In this document: piece after piece, positions 53,441 through 63,233 of the stretch
Layout: each line of letters begins with the position of its first letter
How positions within the stretch are numbered: the first letter of the stretch is position 1
NCBI GenBank assembly: GCA_934490165.1
Contig: CAKSTB010000009.1
Span: 1 to 64,000, forward strand
Reading direction: 5' to 3'
Length of the DNA: 64,000 nucleotides
DNA from: an uncultured Ruminiclostridium sp.
GTDB taxonomy: Bacteria > Bacillota > Clostridia > Oscillospirales > Ruminococcaceae
Made by a program: the position numbers and the translations under genes
Notes under the pieces: model-generated
Database searches by the model: none
What the model was told of the DNA's origin: nothing
What the model saw: only the letters and a program-made list of their open reading frames with translations

Positions 53441-54601
53441 TCAGCCGATCTTTTCGACCATGCAGACAGCGTGTGCGGCTATGCCCTCGCCCGCTATGCC
53501 TAGCCCTTCCTCGGTAGTCGCCTTGACATTTACATCGTCCGTATCAAGTCCCAGAGCCGCCGCTATACTTCTTTGCATATCGGGTATGAAGCTTGCAAGC
53601 TTCGGCTTTTCAGCGATTATGGTTATATCCACGTTTGTAACGTGTGCGTTTTTCTCGTCAAGCAGTTTTCTGACGTGTTCAAGAAGCCGCATACTGCTGA
53701 TACCCTTGTATCTGTCGTCACTGTCGGGGAAATGCTTTCCGATATCTCCGAGAGCCACAGCTCCGAGCATAGCGTCCATAAGCGCGTGTACCGCAACGTC
53801 CGCATCGCTGTGTCCGAGAAGTCCTATATTATCCTTATTCGGCACTTCCACGCCGCAAAGTATCAGCTTTCTGCCCTCTACAAGCCTGTGCACGTCATAG
53901 CCGTGACCCACACGGAGCTTGGGAGTGTCTGATTTTCCGATTATGCTCTCAGCCATAGTGATATCCTCTTTTGTAGTAAGCTTTATATTGTCATAGCTCC
54001 CCTCAACGATAAACGGCTTTATTCCGTACAGCTCCATGACCGATGCGTCGTCCGTTATCCTTGCGTCATTCACATCGAGCTTTTCCGCCGCCGCAAGATA
54101 ATCCGCCTTTCTTGCCGCCTGAGGTGTCTGCGCAAGCCACAGCGCGCTTCTGTCGGGGGTGGCGATAACCTCGCCGTTATCGCACACCTTGACGGTATCC
54201 TTTGCTCTTACCGCCGCCAGAGCCGCACCGTGCTCATATGCCGCCTGTGCTACCTTACCGCCAAGCTCTGCCGTTAAAAACGGTCTTGCTCCGTCATGTA
54301 TCGATATAACATCGCACTTATCCGATGTCATTTTCACAGCTTTCAGAGCCGACTCAAAGCGTGTCGCCCCGCCCGTAATGATCTTTATCGGCTTATCTGT
54401 GCTCACATTGTCCCCGATAAGCTGTGTGATCTCTGCGATATTATCCTCGCTTGCCGCTATTATTATCTCATCGGCGCTGCTTTCGATAAACCGCTCCACA
54501 CTATATAGTATGACCGCCTTGCCGTGAAGCTGTGCCGTCATCTTGTCAAAGCCCATTCTCCTGCCGCTTCCTGCGGCAAGTATAACCGCGCTTGTAAACA
54601 T
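53441..54601 (-). CDS. ispDF: Bifunctional IspD-IspF isoprenoid enzyme
   Basis: Fusion of two MEP-pathway steps. Residues 1-225 are the cytidylyltransferase IspD (A-V-I-L-A-A-G-S-G-R-R-M-G, H-D-G-A-R-P-F, T-P-Q-A). Residues 228-386 are the cyclodiphosphate synthase IspF (R-V-G-H-G-Y-D-V-H-R-L zinc site, L-L-G-H-S-D-A-D-V, H-F-P-D-S-D, T-T-E-E-G-L-G). Non-consecutive steps are joined, as known in several bacteria; IspE must be elsewhere. It lies 15 bases downstream of pheA. Confidence 0.96.
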   Translation of the reverse strand: MFTSAVILAAGSGRRMGFDKMTAQLHGKAVILYSVERFIESSADEIIIAASEDNIAEITQLIGDNVSTDKPIKIITGGATRFESALKAVKMTSDKCDVISIHDGARPFLTAELGGKVAQAAYEHGAALAAVRAKDTVKVCDNGEVIATPDRSALWLAQTPQAARKADYLAAAEKLDVNDARITDDASVMELYGIKPFIVEGSYDNIKLTTKEDITMAESIIGKSDTPKLRVGHGYDVHRLVEGRKLILCGVEVPNKDNIGLLGHSDADVAVHALMDAMLGAVALGDIGKHFPDSDDRYKGISSMRLLEHVRKLLDEKNAHVTNVDITIIAEKPKLASFIPDMQRSIAAALGLDTDDVNVKATTEEGLGIAGEGIAAHAVCMVEKIG

Positions 54602-54616
54602 ACCGCTCCTTTACGA

Positions 54617-55747
54617 TCAGTCAAAATGCTTGTAGTTGCCTAAGAATTTAAAGTACTTCATCTCTTCCTCCAGTATGGTCATAAGCCTTACCACCTCGGG
54701 GTCAAGCGCATTGCCCTCAAAGTCGAGATAGAATACAACGTCAAACGTTTCTCTCTTTATGTCCTGCTTTGCCTGAGGAACAGGCGCACTCTCTATCTTT
54801 GTGATATTCAGTCCGTACAGCGCAAAACGGATAAGCATTCTGTACAACGAGCCCGTTGTATGCGGCAGTGACATACATATTGAGATTATATCCGCGTCGG
54901 GAGTGACCTCGGGGCGCTTTGCTATGCAGATAAAGCGCGTTGTGTTGTCCGGGTTGTCCGCGATGTCGCGCTTCACTATATCCAGTCCGTACAGCTTTGC
55001 GCATCTCTCCGAGCATATCGCCGCTATCGTGTTGTCGTCACTGTTTGCGACCATTTCTGCGGCAAGCGCCGTATTTGTATAAGGTACTTGTCTTGCGGAG
55101 CTTTCCTTTAAAAATCCGAAGCACTGCTTTAAAGCCTGTTCATGCGAATATATAGTCTTTATATCCGCGCCGGGCTTTGCCGCAAGGCAGTGATTTATCT
55201 TAATCTGAGTACGCTTGCAGATATAGAAATTATACTTTGCAAGCAGGTCGTAGGTCTGTCTTATATCTCCCGCAGTGCTGTTTTCTATCGGGAGAACACC
55301 GTAATCGGCGCTTCCGTTCTCTACCGCCTCAAACACATCCGAAAAATCAGGGTAAAAGTATATCTCAGACTCGGGAAACAGCTTTACCGATGCCTCTTCG
55401 GTATTACTGCCCGCAGTACCCGGGCAGGCTATCCTCATCGCGCCTGCTTTCGGGCTTGCAAACTTCGGTGTCGGCGCGTCCGCAAGTATCCTCTGCTGTA
55501 AGCACTTTGATATATCCATAATACAGGTGAACAGCTGTCCCGCACCCTCGGATATATTCTCGGGCGCTTCGCTCTTTATACGCTCGAGTATCTCCTGCTC
55601 GCGCTTTCCCTGAAACACCTGCATATTGTTTTCTTTCTTGTACTTTGCAACTCCGACACACAGATCCATACGTTTGAGAAACAATCTCAGTATTTCATCG
55701 TCTGTAGCGTCGATCTCTTTTCTTATCTCTGTGAGATCCATTTTCAT
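54617..55747 (-). CDS. pheA: Bifunctional chorismate mutase/prephenate dehydratase
   Basis: P-protein of phenylalanine synthesis. Residues 3-85 are an AroQ chorismate mutase (I-D-A-T-D-D-E-I-L-R-L-F...K-R-E-Q-E-I-L). Residues about 105-285 are the dehydratase with the catalytic N-T-T-R-F. A C-terminal ACT domain follows (T-G-S-L-Y-R-M-L, then K-I-E-S-A-P). The ACT motif is E-S-A-P where most feedback-sensitive enzymes have E-S-R-P, so phenylalanine inhibition may be altered. It is transcribed after the Stk-like terminator and directly before ispDF. Confidence 0.95.
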   Translation of the reverse strand: MKMDLTEIRKEIDATDDEILRLFLKRMDLCVGVAKYKKENNMQVFQGKREQEILERIKSEAPENISEGAGQLFTCIMDISKCLQQRILADAPTPKFASPKAGAMRIACPGTAGSNTEEASVKLFPESEIYFYPDFSDVFEAVENGSADYGVLPIENSTAGDIRQTYDLLAKYNFYICKRTQIKINHCLAAKPGADIKTIYSHEQALKQCFGFLKESSARQVPYTNTALAAEMVANSDDNTIAAICSERCAKLYGLDIVKRDIADNPDNTTRFICIAKRPEVTPDADIISICMSLPHTTGSLYRMLIRFALYGLNITKIESAPVPQAKQDIKRETFDVVFYLDFEGNALDPEVVRLMTILEEEMKYFKFLGNYKHFD

Positions 55748-55789
55748 TCTCCGTTTCTTTATTTCGGTATTTTATACATTATACAGCAA

Positions 55790-55822
55790 TTGCCGCAGAG
55801 CCTTTTACAAACTCTGCGACAA
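55790..55822 (-). terminator. Terminator of the kinase-like gene
   Basis: CGCAGAG/CTCTGCG stem at 55795-55819 between the kinase-like gene and pheA. Confidence 0.65.
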
Positions 55823-55839
55823 TACATAAATTTTTAATT

Positions 55840-57630
55840 TTAGTCTGCTTTTGACTCCGATGAGCTTTCAGCCGCAGATGAGGAAGAAGCTTCGGAGGAC
55901 GTTTTGGAAGATGTATCGCTGTCAGCTCCTGCCTTGGCGTAATATACAGTCACCGTTTCGGAATTCTCAACATCGACCTCTTCACCGACCTTCTTACTGC
56001 ACTTAACGACATATCCCGCCTTGACGCCGTTCGTGTCGCTCGTTTCCTTCTTTTCAAACTTCACGTTTCTCTGCGACAGTATAGCGGTATACTCGTCAAC
56101 CTTAAGTCCTTTATAATCGGGGAGCGCTATAGATGAAGGACCCTTGCTGACTACAAGCTTTATCTCCGTACCCGCCGTGATCTCGGTATCGGGTTCTATG
56201 CTCTGGCTTATTACTATGCCGTTTGCGACTGTATCGTCAAATTTGTACTCAACGTTTATCTTGACAAAGTTGTATGTGTCCTGTATAGATGTAAACAGCG
56301 CACCTGTGAATGTCGGGCAGCCGTACACGATATCGGGCATCGTATCGGAGGATACCGTTGTTGAGGCGGTAGTCGTTTCCGGGGCGCTTGAAGAAGCCGT
56401 GCTCTCGGGCGCAGAGTAATAGTTAGGGTCGTATGACGAGCTTGCGTTATTGTCTGTCATTGCAAGCACCGCGATAGCGATACCAAAGCCGATGATTATA
56501 ACGCCGCACACGATTATCGTTGCTATTATCGCCGCTTTGTTGTTCTGCTTTTTCTTCTTACCCTTAGCGTTTGTATTTTTCTGCACAGGCGCTTTTTCAG
56601 GCTCTTCCGTAACTTCAATGCGCTTTACACGCTGAACCGGGCGCACAGGCTCCTGCTCGGCGGTATTGAACTTAGGCTGTTCAAACAGCTTTACAACAAG
56701 CTCAGTTATAGTCTGTATACGGTTTGAGGTGTTGAGCTTCAGACCGTTCATTATGACCTTTGAAACGTGGCTCGGCACATTTCTGTTTATTACCATAGGC
56801 TCGGGGCAGTTGTCATTGCCGAGCCTTGAAATTGACTCGGTAGGCGCACAGCCCGTCAGCACTCTGTACAGCGTAGCGGATATGCCGTATACGTCTGTCC
56901 ATGTACCCTGCCACTCTGCGGACGAATACTGTTCGGGAGCGGAATAGCCGGGGTACATCTCGCAAGCGATCTCCGTGCCTGTCGTTCTCCCTGCGCTTAT
57001 CTGAAAATCTATGAGCTTAAGCTCGTTCTTCTCTGTCACAAGTATAGTCTGCGGACTTATCCCACGGTGGATTATCCCTGCTGAGTGCACAAGGCTGAGC
57101 GTGGTCAGTATCGGGGGGAAGAGCTCCTTTACCCTGTCCCATGTAAGCTCGCCCGAGCAGTTGGCAAGATAATTCTTCAGCGTTATGCCGTTGATAAACT
57201 CGAATATTACATACGCCGTATTGTTCTGTGGGAAAATATCAAGCACCGTCTGTATGTGCGTCATTGAACGTGCCTTCAGCAACGCCTTGTTAAGCTCCAC
57301 AAACTCCGACATATACGTCTTGTAAAGCGGGAGCTGGTTAGGGTCAACTATTATCTGCGGATCGCCCTTCTTGCGTGAGCACAGTGTATCGGGCATATAT
57401 TCCTTGATCGTGACCTTTGTACCGGTCACCTTGTCAAAACCGATATATGTAGCTCCCTCGCCGTTGTAGCTGAGAAGCTTTCCTGCGATATAGCGGTCGT
57501 TGAGCACCGTCCCCGGTGCAAGATATGACGGCAGATAGGGCGCGTCATTGCTGTAGCCGCACTTCTCGCACGGTCCGTCGCTCTCTTTCTCGTTCATACA
57601 GCCTAAGCACAGTCTGTTTATCTCTGTCAT
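55840..57630 (-). CDS. PASTA-domain membrane protein with a degenerate kinase domain (pseudokinase)
   Basis: 596 residues, laid out like a PknB/Stk1 sensor kinase: zinc ribbon (C8-x2-C11, C21-x2-C24), protein-kinase fold (about 45-315), basic linker, one membrane helix (about 375-400) and two PASTA repeats that bind cell-wall fragments. The ATP lysine is present (V-T-I-K76), but the catalytic HRD is H188-R189-G190 and DFG is D208-F209-Q210. Loss of the HRD aspartate predicts no phosphotransfer. It may act as an allosteric partner or scaffold in wall sensing. Confidence 0.85.
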   Translation of the reverse strand: MTEINRLCLGCMNEKESDGPCEKCGYSNDAPYLPSYLAPGTVLNDRYIAGKLLSYNGEGATYIGFDKVTGTKVTIKEYMPDTLCSRKKGDPQIIVDPNQLPLYKTYMSEFVELNKALLKARSMTHIQTVLDIFPQNNTAYVIFEFINGITLKNYLANCSGELTWDRVKELFPPILTTLSLVHSAGIIHRGISPQTILVTEKNELKLIDFQISAGRTTGTEIACEMYPGYSAPEQYSSAEWQGTWTDVYGISATLYRVLTGCAPTESISRLGNDNCPEPMVINRNVPSHVSKVIMNGLKLNTSNRIQTITELVVKLFEQPKFNTAEQEPVRPVQRVKRIEVTEEPEKAPVQKNTNAKGKKKKQNNKAAIIATIIVCGVIIIGFGIAIAVLAMTDNNASSSYDPNYYSAPESTASSSAPETTTASTTVSSDTMPDIVYGCPTFTGALFTSIQDTYNFVKINVEYKFDDTVANGIVISQSIEPDTEITAGTEIKLVVSKGPSSIALPDYKGLKVDEYTAILSQRNVKFEKKETSDTNGVKAGYVVKCSKKVGEEVDVENSETVTVYYAKAGADSDTSSKTSSEASSSSAAESSSESKAD

Positions 57631-57702
57631 TCAGACATTCCTTTCAAAAGAGGATCTTCTCCTCGCAAAGTTTTATGTATAACCGCCGTCTACCGACAGT
57701 AC

Positions 57703-57927
57703 AGTCTGTTGAAAAACCTATATAACTTTTTTAAATGGGGTTTGGGGCGTAGCCCCAAGCGGGGTGAGGGCGGCAGCCCCACACTCAGCCCCCGGCACGG
57801 ATGCCGGGCGTGTATGCCCAGAGGCTCTGCACGATGCAGAGCCAACCAAGCATACACAGCCTTTCACCCCGGGAAAGGGGTTTGGGGATAGGGATTGTGA
57901 ACAAGTGCCTTTTTTAAAAAACAGACT
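57703..57927. repeat. MITE-like element with short terminal inverted repeats
   Basis: AGTCTGTT (57703-57710) and AACAGACT (57920-57927) bound about 225 bp of GC-rich, hairpin-dense, noncoding DNA (e.g. GGGGC/GCCCC, GGCTCTGC/GCAGAGCC) with AT-rich runs (TTTTTTAAA) inside each end. Related CCGCCGT-TACCG blocks flank it. Probably a non-autonomous repeat; no gene is supported in 57631-58113. Confidence 0.4.
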
Positions 57928-58113
57928 TTTCTACAAACTGAACCGCCGTTTACCGGCGATAATTATCTATAATTCAGCTACTATATAATAACTTAAAAAC
58001 CGCTCGATGTCAACGGTTTCGGGCGATTTGTAATAATATTGTAACTTTTTTAAAAAAATCGGTGTTAATTTAAATAATATTAGCATTTCTTTCTATAAAA
58101 TATTTTGTGGAAG

Positions 58114-58142
58114 TTGACAAAGCGCCGCCGCGGGGTTATACT
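58114..58142 (+). promoter_or_regulatory. Promoter of the 105-residue protein gene
   Basis: TTGACA (58114-58119), 17-base spacer, TATACT (58137-58142), 32 bases before the ATG. Confidence 0.75.
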
Positions 58143-58173
58143 TGAATAAAAATTCTGTGTATAAGGTGATATT

Positions 58174-58491
58174 ATGTTCGGTAAAAACAAACGACCCAAA
58201 GATACAATGTCGGTAAAGGATATGACGCGGCTTGACAAACGACCGCTGAAATACGTCACAATGCGTGACCCAGAAACCTATAAGGAGGTACGGCTCGGTG
58301 AAAACGGCGCTGTAAACATTATGGACGGCGATTTTGTGCTTGTCTGCCTTGGTAAGGACGTGATGCGCTGTGACCTGACGGAAGTACGGGTGGGCGAGCT
58401 TATGAACCTGTCGGGCATAACGGTCAAGGGCATTGATAAAGGAACAGGTAAAGAAATGTCGGTAATAGCTTACTTTGCGGATAAATTCTGA
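58174..58491 (+). CDS. Hypothetical protein, 105 residues
   Basis: Soluble protein with a basic N-terminus (M-F-G-K-N-K-R-P-K) and a beta-rich body (V-R-L-G-E-N-G-A-V-N-I-M-D-G-D-F-V-L-V-C). No known family comes to mind. It has its own near-consensus promoter and ATAAGGTG as ribosome site, so it is likely expressed. It is divergent from the kinase-like gene; no functional link is evident. Confidence 0.7.
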   Translation: MFGKNKRPKDTMSVKDMTRLDKRPLKYVTMRDPETYKEVRLGENGAVNIMDGDFVLVCLGKDVMRCDLTEVRVGELMNLSGITVKGIDKGTGKEMSVIAYFADKF

Positions 58492-58593
58492 TAGCGAAAA
58501 CTGATTTTGTTAATCTCAACCAATTTCTAAGACACAATTTTATAGACAATAAACAAAATATCATATTGCTTATTAAATAAAATCCAATCTCCG

Positions 58594-58622
58594 TTGACAT
58601 CACATTTTCGTTGTGATATGCT
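58594..58622 (+). promoter_or_regulatory. Promoter of the ABC transporter with operator-like palindrome
   Basis: TTGACA (58594-58599), 17-base spacer, TATGCT (58617-58622). ATCACA...TGTGAT (58599-58617) is an inverted repeat filling the spacer, ideal for a repressor. No regulator gene is adjacent. Nothing else is seen in 58492-58727. Confidence 0.6.
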
Positions 58623-58727
58623 TTAAATAGCATTAAATACGTATGTTATTGCATAGTATCCCATCATTAAATTATCAGTTAAAAAGTTCAGATTTCTTTC
58701 AATCACATTTTTTCAAAGAGGTAAAAT

Positions 58728-61445
58728 ATGTCCTGTAATTTCTATATTCTCTGCAAATACTGGAGAAAACATCTACGCACCGCTTTTGCACTTCTGTTTT
58801 CCGGACTGCTGCTTACCGCGATCATCACCACGGTTTTTCTTTTCGTTCGTGAAGGAATCAATCAGGAGGTTGAATCAAAGTATGACTATTCCGGAAAATA
58901 CGACGTTCTTCTGATCGTTCCCGATGATTTAAAAAACGAACTGGTCCCTGCCGACGCAGACTGCATACACGAAATTGTAACCGTACCGGGAAAAGTCGAT
59001 TTTTACGGTAAAGAATACGCCTACGGCTATACTACGGAGATGGGCTACAATTTACTGCACATTCCTATGGTAAGCGGTTCGTTGCCTGTTTCGGAAAATG
59101 AAGCCGCAGTTGCACAGTCACTCCTCGAAAGTGTCGGTTATCTCGGAAAAAGCGGTGACAGCATAACAATAAACGGCAAGCAATATATTCTTAAAGGCAT
59201 TATCGGAGAAGACTATTATAGAAGAGATCGGTGCGAAAAAATCGAATATACGGAAGATGACGAGATACCCCTCAAGCCGCTTCCTCTTATATACGTCGGA
59301 AAGCCGTCAGACACCCCGGCGGCAAGCTATATTATTGATCTTTATGAAGGCGAAGGCATTGTAACACGCAACGACTATGGTTTTCATGGCATTTTTGACA
59401 CCCCCGCCGATGAATTTCTTGCCAAGATGAGAGAAAGATATCCCCCGGAAAGTGATGATACCGACTTTTATCATTTTCATACAAACTCCCATGAAGAGAA
59501 TTTCGTACACGGACAGCGTTTTATCAACGCAAATACGTTCTGGCTGATTATCATGTCGTCTATTTGCGCATTGATCGCTGTATTGTCTTTTATCTGTATG
59601 CTCAATATAGTTTTCAAGGAGCGTGAAAATACCGACCGCCTCCTGCATAACATAGGCTTTTCAAAATCAAAAAGCGTTATTATGTACGCAACAGAAGCTG
59701 TTATGCTTTTTATAGTCCAGACGGTACTCGGAATAGCTCTCGGCATACTGTTCTATATTCTTATATTCTCAGTCCGCGTCAAATTTATGGGTATGAAGCC
59801 ATACAGCGGCTTTTCAACCGACCCCATTGTTCTCGGCGCAACCGCCGATCCTATTGTAATTGCCGTTATATTCTCGGCAATCACAATTGCTCTGGGGTAT
59901 CTTGTGTTTATGCCTGTCGTACTTTCGTCCAAAAAGCAAAAGAAAAGATTGTTGCCTTGCTTGGGCTCGGCAGGCAGTATGATCTCACGCGCTCTCAGCA
60001 GTAAAGGCATAACTCTTATACAGACTGTTGCACTGTCGCTGATAGTGTTCGGAACTACTCTCGGCTATATGCGATACACCCGTGACGGAAAGGAATATCA
60101 TAATTATCTTCTTTTTGACTTTCCGCCCGTTTATTATGCCGGTTGGCTTGACATGGATGAGTACGGGATAGCCGATTATCTGAACTGCGATCCTATAGGA
60201 GTAATATCACTCGGCGCAGAGGAGAACCACAGCCTTAAAATAGCGGATTTCAATTATTCCGTCGGTTTATCCGACAAGGACACTGAAAATTTCCCCGACG
60301 CTTTATCATTCGGCTATATCGGAAATACCTTTGCCGTGTGCGACAGTGAAACCTTCGCCTACAACGACAACCGTGAAACAAAAATACAGATAGATGACAG
60401 TATAAAAGATAGCATTGCGGCGGCTTCGGACGAACAATACAAGAGCTTTTTAGGCTCGGACGGTATCGGTGACAAATACTGCTACAACATTCCGATAAGA
60501 CTTGCCGATGAAAAAACGCTGAAAGCGCTTTCTTCGTGTATTTCCGGCGGTATGCCCGACATTTCCGCACTTAACAGCGGAGAACAGATCATTCTGGTGC
60601 GGGACTATGACCGCAACGTCTATAAGGAAGGCGACAGCATTGAGATAATGGCGCTCAGCGCAAACGACACAGGCTACGGTATCGGTAAGGTAACAGAACA
60701 CACCTTTAAGATCGGTGCAACGCTCACGCTCGACGGCTTGTCGGATAAAACGCTTGATTATCTTCTTGATTTTGGCTTCAAAGAACAGGAAAACAGCGGA
60801 TATTTCCTGCTGACCACCGCCGCAGGTGCGGCTTCCTCAGGCTTCCCCGGGGCTGTGTACAGCAGCATTTATTCACCGACCGATATTGACGGCGGACTTG
60901 TTCCGACAACTGCCGGTATGACCCGCAACAATTTAAGCGAGCTGAAAATGCAAAGCTTTATAGACAAATTCAAACGATTATCGGGAACAGCCGCAACAAT
61001 TGTTATAATGTCGCTTCTCGGCTTTGCGGCTTATTTCAGCTGTATCGGGCTTAAAATCAGAATGAGGTCTTACGAAATATCCGTGCTTCGTGCATTAGGA
61101 ACGCCGCTTTCACGGATACGAAGAAAGCTGTTTATCTCAAACCTCAGAATACCGATCATATCAACCGTTATCGCAGGGCTTGCCGCTTACGGAGTAGAGC
61201 TCTTTACAGGCATGATGTATGACAAGGTCGTTTATCTGAAAGAGTCCGCTCAGGACGATATAGCAGCAGATATTATGAATTACTGTTTTCTACATGACGT
61301 ACCCTGGACGGTTCCGCTTATAAAGCCGCTCGTTATAATTTTTATCGTCCTCTCGATAATAACGGTTATACTCACTTTACTTTCAACAAAAAAATTCACA
61401 TCTGAAATATCTGTTCAATTGAACGAGGAAAGGAAAAGACGATGA
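58728..61445 (+). CDS. FtsX/MacB-like ABC transporter permease
   Basis: 905-residue permease. One N-terminal helix, an extracytoplasmic domain of about 230 residues, three helices (about 270-410), a second large extracytoplasmic domain and three C-terminal helices with I-S-V-L-R-A-L-G-T-P, the FtsX coupling segment. This is the long LolC/MacB/YtrF-like plan used in antimicrobial-peptide defence or lipoprotein/peptide export. AAAGAGG precedes ATG; the stop overlaps the ATPase ATG (ATGA). Confidence 0.88.
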   Translation: MSCNFYILCKYWRKHLRTAFALLFSGLLLTAIITTVFLFVREGINQEVESKYDYSGKYDVLLIVPDDLKNELVPADADCIHEIVTVPGKVDFYGKEYAYGYTTEMGYNLLHIPMVSGSLPVSENEAAVAQSLLESVGYLGKSGDSITINGKQYILKGIIGEDYYRRDRCEKIEYTEDDEIPLKPLPLIYVGKPSDTPAASYIIDLYEGEGIVTRNDYGFHGIFDTPADEFLAKMRERYPPESDDTDFYHFHTNSHEENFVHGQRFINANTFWLIIMSSICALIAVLSFICMLNIVFKERENTDRLLHNIGFSKSKSVIMYATEAVMLFIVQTVLGIALGILFYILIFSVRVKFMGMKPYSGFSTDPIVLGATADPIVIAVIFSAITIALGYLVFMPVVLSSKKQKKRLLPCLGSAGSMISRALSSKGITLIQTVALSLIVFGTTLGYMRYTRDGKEYHNYLLFDFPPVYYAGWLDMDEYGIADYLNCDPIGVISLGAEENHSLKIADFNYSVGLSDKDTENFPDALSFGYIGNTFAVCDSETFAYNDNRETKIQIDDSIKDSIAAASDEQYKSFLGSDGIGDKYCYNIPIRLADEKTLKALSSCISGGMPDISALNSGEQIILVRDYDRNVYKEGDSIEIMALSANDTGYGIGKVTEHTFKIGATLTLDGLSDKTLDYLLDFGFKEQENSGYFLLTTAAGAASSGFPGAVYSSIYSPTDIDGGLVPTTAGMTRNNLSELKMQSFIDKFKRLSGTAATIVIMSLLGFAAYFSCIGLKIRMRSYEISVLRALGTPLSRIRRKLFISNLRIPIISTVIAGLAAYGVELFTGMMYDKVVYLKESAQDDIAADIMNYCFLHDVPWTVPLIKPLVIIFIVLSIITVILTLLSTKKFTSEISVQLNEERKRR

Positions 61446-62095
61446 TCACAACAACAGGGCTTACCCGTATATACGGTAAAGGCGAAAACGCCGTAGCCGC
61501 CATAAACAACCTCGATATCCGCATAGATGACGGAGAACTTGTCGCAATAACAGGTAAAAGCGGAAGCGGAAAAACCACTCTGCTCAACGTACTGGGCGGA
61601 CTGGATAAAGCAACAGACGGTAGCGTTTTCTATGACGATACCGACATAACAAAACTCGCAGATACGGCACTGGCGGATTTCAGATTGAACAAGATCGGCT
61701 TTGTGTTCCAGTTTTACGATCTGATACCGGAGCTTACCGCAAAAGAAAACATACTTCTTCCGTCAAAGCTCGCCAAAAAGGGCAAAACCGATATATCGGA
61801 TACCGTAAAAAAGCTGGGTGTCGAAAGCCTGCTCGGCAGATACCCGTCAGAGCTTTCCGGCGGTCAACAACAGCGTGTGGCCATTGCAAGAGCTCTTGTC
61901 AACAACCCCACGGTTCTTCTTTGCGATGAACCTACAGGCAACCTTGACGTTGCGACAGGAAACGATGTTCTTTCTCTTCTCATCGACCTTAACCGCAACG
62001 ACAACCGCACGATAATCATAGTAACACACGATAATCAGCTTGCGGAAAAATGCGACCGCATCATCCGCATTTCAGACGGTAAAATCGCAGAATAA
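61442..62095 (+). CDS. ABC transporter ATP-binding protein (LolD/MacB type)
   Basis: 217-residue ATPase: Walker A G-K-S-G-S-G-K-T-T near residue 40, Q-loop F-V-F-Q, signature L-S-G-G-Q-Q-Q-R, Walker B L-L-C-D-E-P-T-G-N-L-D and H-loop V-T-H-D. Translationally coupled (4-base overlap) to the permease. Such pairs remove peptides from the membrane by mechanotransmission. The operon ends here at a terminator. Confidence 0.93.
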   Translation: MITTTGLTRIYGKGENAVAAINNLDIRIDDGELVAITGKSGSGKTTLLNVLGGLDKATDGSVFYDDTDITKLADTALADFRLNKIGFVFQFYDLIPELTAKENILLPSKLAKKGKTDISDTVKKLGVESLLGRYPSELSGGQQQRVAIARALVNNPTVLLCDEPTGNLDVATGNDVLSLLIDLNRNDNRTIIIVTHDNQLAEKCDRIIRISDGKIAE

Positions 62096-62098
62096 TAA

Positions 62099-62135
62099 AC
62101 AGCCGGATTTGTCCTGATAAAACAAATCCGGCTGT
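62099..62135. terminator. Bidirectional terminator between the ABC operon and trpS
   Basis: ACAGCCGGATTTGT/ACAAATCCGGCTGT perfect 14-bp stem then TTTTCTT; shared by the convergent trpS gene. Confidence 0.9.
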
Positions 62136-62158
62136 TTTCTTATCCGCTGATTTATACC

Positions 62159-63202
62159 TTAACCGAAATAATCGATCTTCATAGCCTTCTTGACCTCGCT
62201 CATAGTCTGAGCCGCGCACTGACGGGCTTTCTCAGTGCCCTTCTTCAGCACATCATAAACATAGTCCATATTCTTCGCAAGCTCCTCACGGCGCAGTCTT
62301 ATCGGTTCAAGCTCCTCCTGCATTACATTGTTCAGGAACTTCTTTATCTTCATATCGCCAAGACCGCCGCGCTTATAGTGCTCCTTCAGCTCGTCAAGGT
62401 TCTTATAATCGGGCAGATAACGTTCAAAGTGCTCATTTGTGCAGAATGCGTCAAGATAGGTGAACACCGTGTTACCCTCGATATGACCGGGGTCGGATAC
62501 CTGAATGTGGAGCGGGTCGGTAAACATACTCATTATCTTTGTCTTAATATCGGCGGGGCTGTCTGCAAGGTAAATGCAGTTGCCGAGCGACTTACTCATC
62601 TTCGCCTTGCCGTCAGTACCGGGCAGACGCATACAAGCCTCGTTTTCGGGCAGGAGTATTTCCGGCTCGACCAGCACAGGCTCATAGATGGAGTTGAACT
62701 TGTGGACTATCTCCTTAGCCTGCTCGAGCATAGGCAGCTGATCCTCACCTACAGGAACGGTAGTAGCCTTGAACGCCGTAATATCGGCAGTCTGGCTTAT
62801 CGGGTAGCATAAGAAGCCCGCAGGTATGCTTGCTTCAAAGTTTCTCATAGTGATCTCAGCTTTAACGGTGGGGTTACGCTGTAATCTCGACACCGTAACA
62901 AGGTTCATATAGTAGAATGTAAGCTCGGTAAGCTCGGGTATCATCGACTGAATGAATATTGTTGACTTTTCGGGATCAAGTCCTGCCGCCATATAGTCGA
63001 GTGCTACTTCGCCTATATTACTGCGTACCTTTTCGGGATTGTCAAAGTTGTCAGTCAGCGCCTGTGCGTCGGCGATCATAATGTAGATGTCGTCAAAATC
63101 GCCTGTGTTCTGCAGCTGCACTCTGCGTCTGAGCGAACCTACATAGTGACCTATGTGAAGTCTGCCTGTCGGTCTGTCGCCTGTTAAAATAATCTTGCTC
63201 AT
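62159..63202 (-). CDS. trpS: Tryptophan-tRNA ligase
   Basis: Class I aminoacyl-tRNA synthetase charging tRNA-Trp. About 347 residues: the HIGH-type motif [10 protein letters not shown] near residue 14 and K-M-S-K-S near residue 200. ATG 63202 is chosen for GAAGAGG 8 bases upstream and because the leader terminator lies between it and the longer in-frame ATG at 63277. Controlled by the T-box immediately upstream. Confidence 0.95.
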   Translation of the reverse strand: MSKIILTGDRPTGRLHIGHYVGSLRRRVQLQNTGDFDDIYIMIADAQALTDNFDNPEKVRSNIGEVALDYMAAGLDPEKSTIFIQSMIPELTELTFYYMNLVTVSRLQRNPTVKAEITMRNFEASIPAGFLCYPISQTADITAFKATTVPVGEDQLPMLEQAKEIVHKFNSIYEPVLVEPEILLPENEACMRLPGTDGKAKMSKSLGNCIYLADSPADIKTKIMSMFTDPLHIQVSDPGHIEGNTVFTYLDAFCTNEHFERYLPDYKNLDELKEHYKRGGLGDMKIKKFLNNVMQEELEPIRLRREELAKNMDYVYDVLKKGTEKARQCAAQTMSEVKKAMKIDYFG

Positions 63203-63233
63203 AATATTTACCTCTTCATTTATCGGCTTAAAC

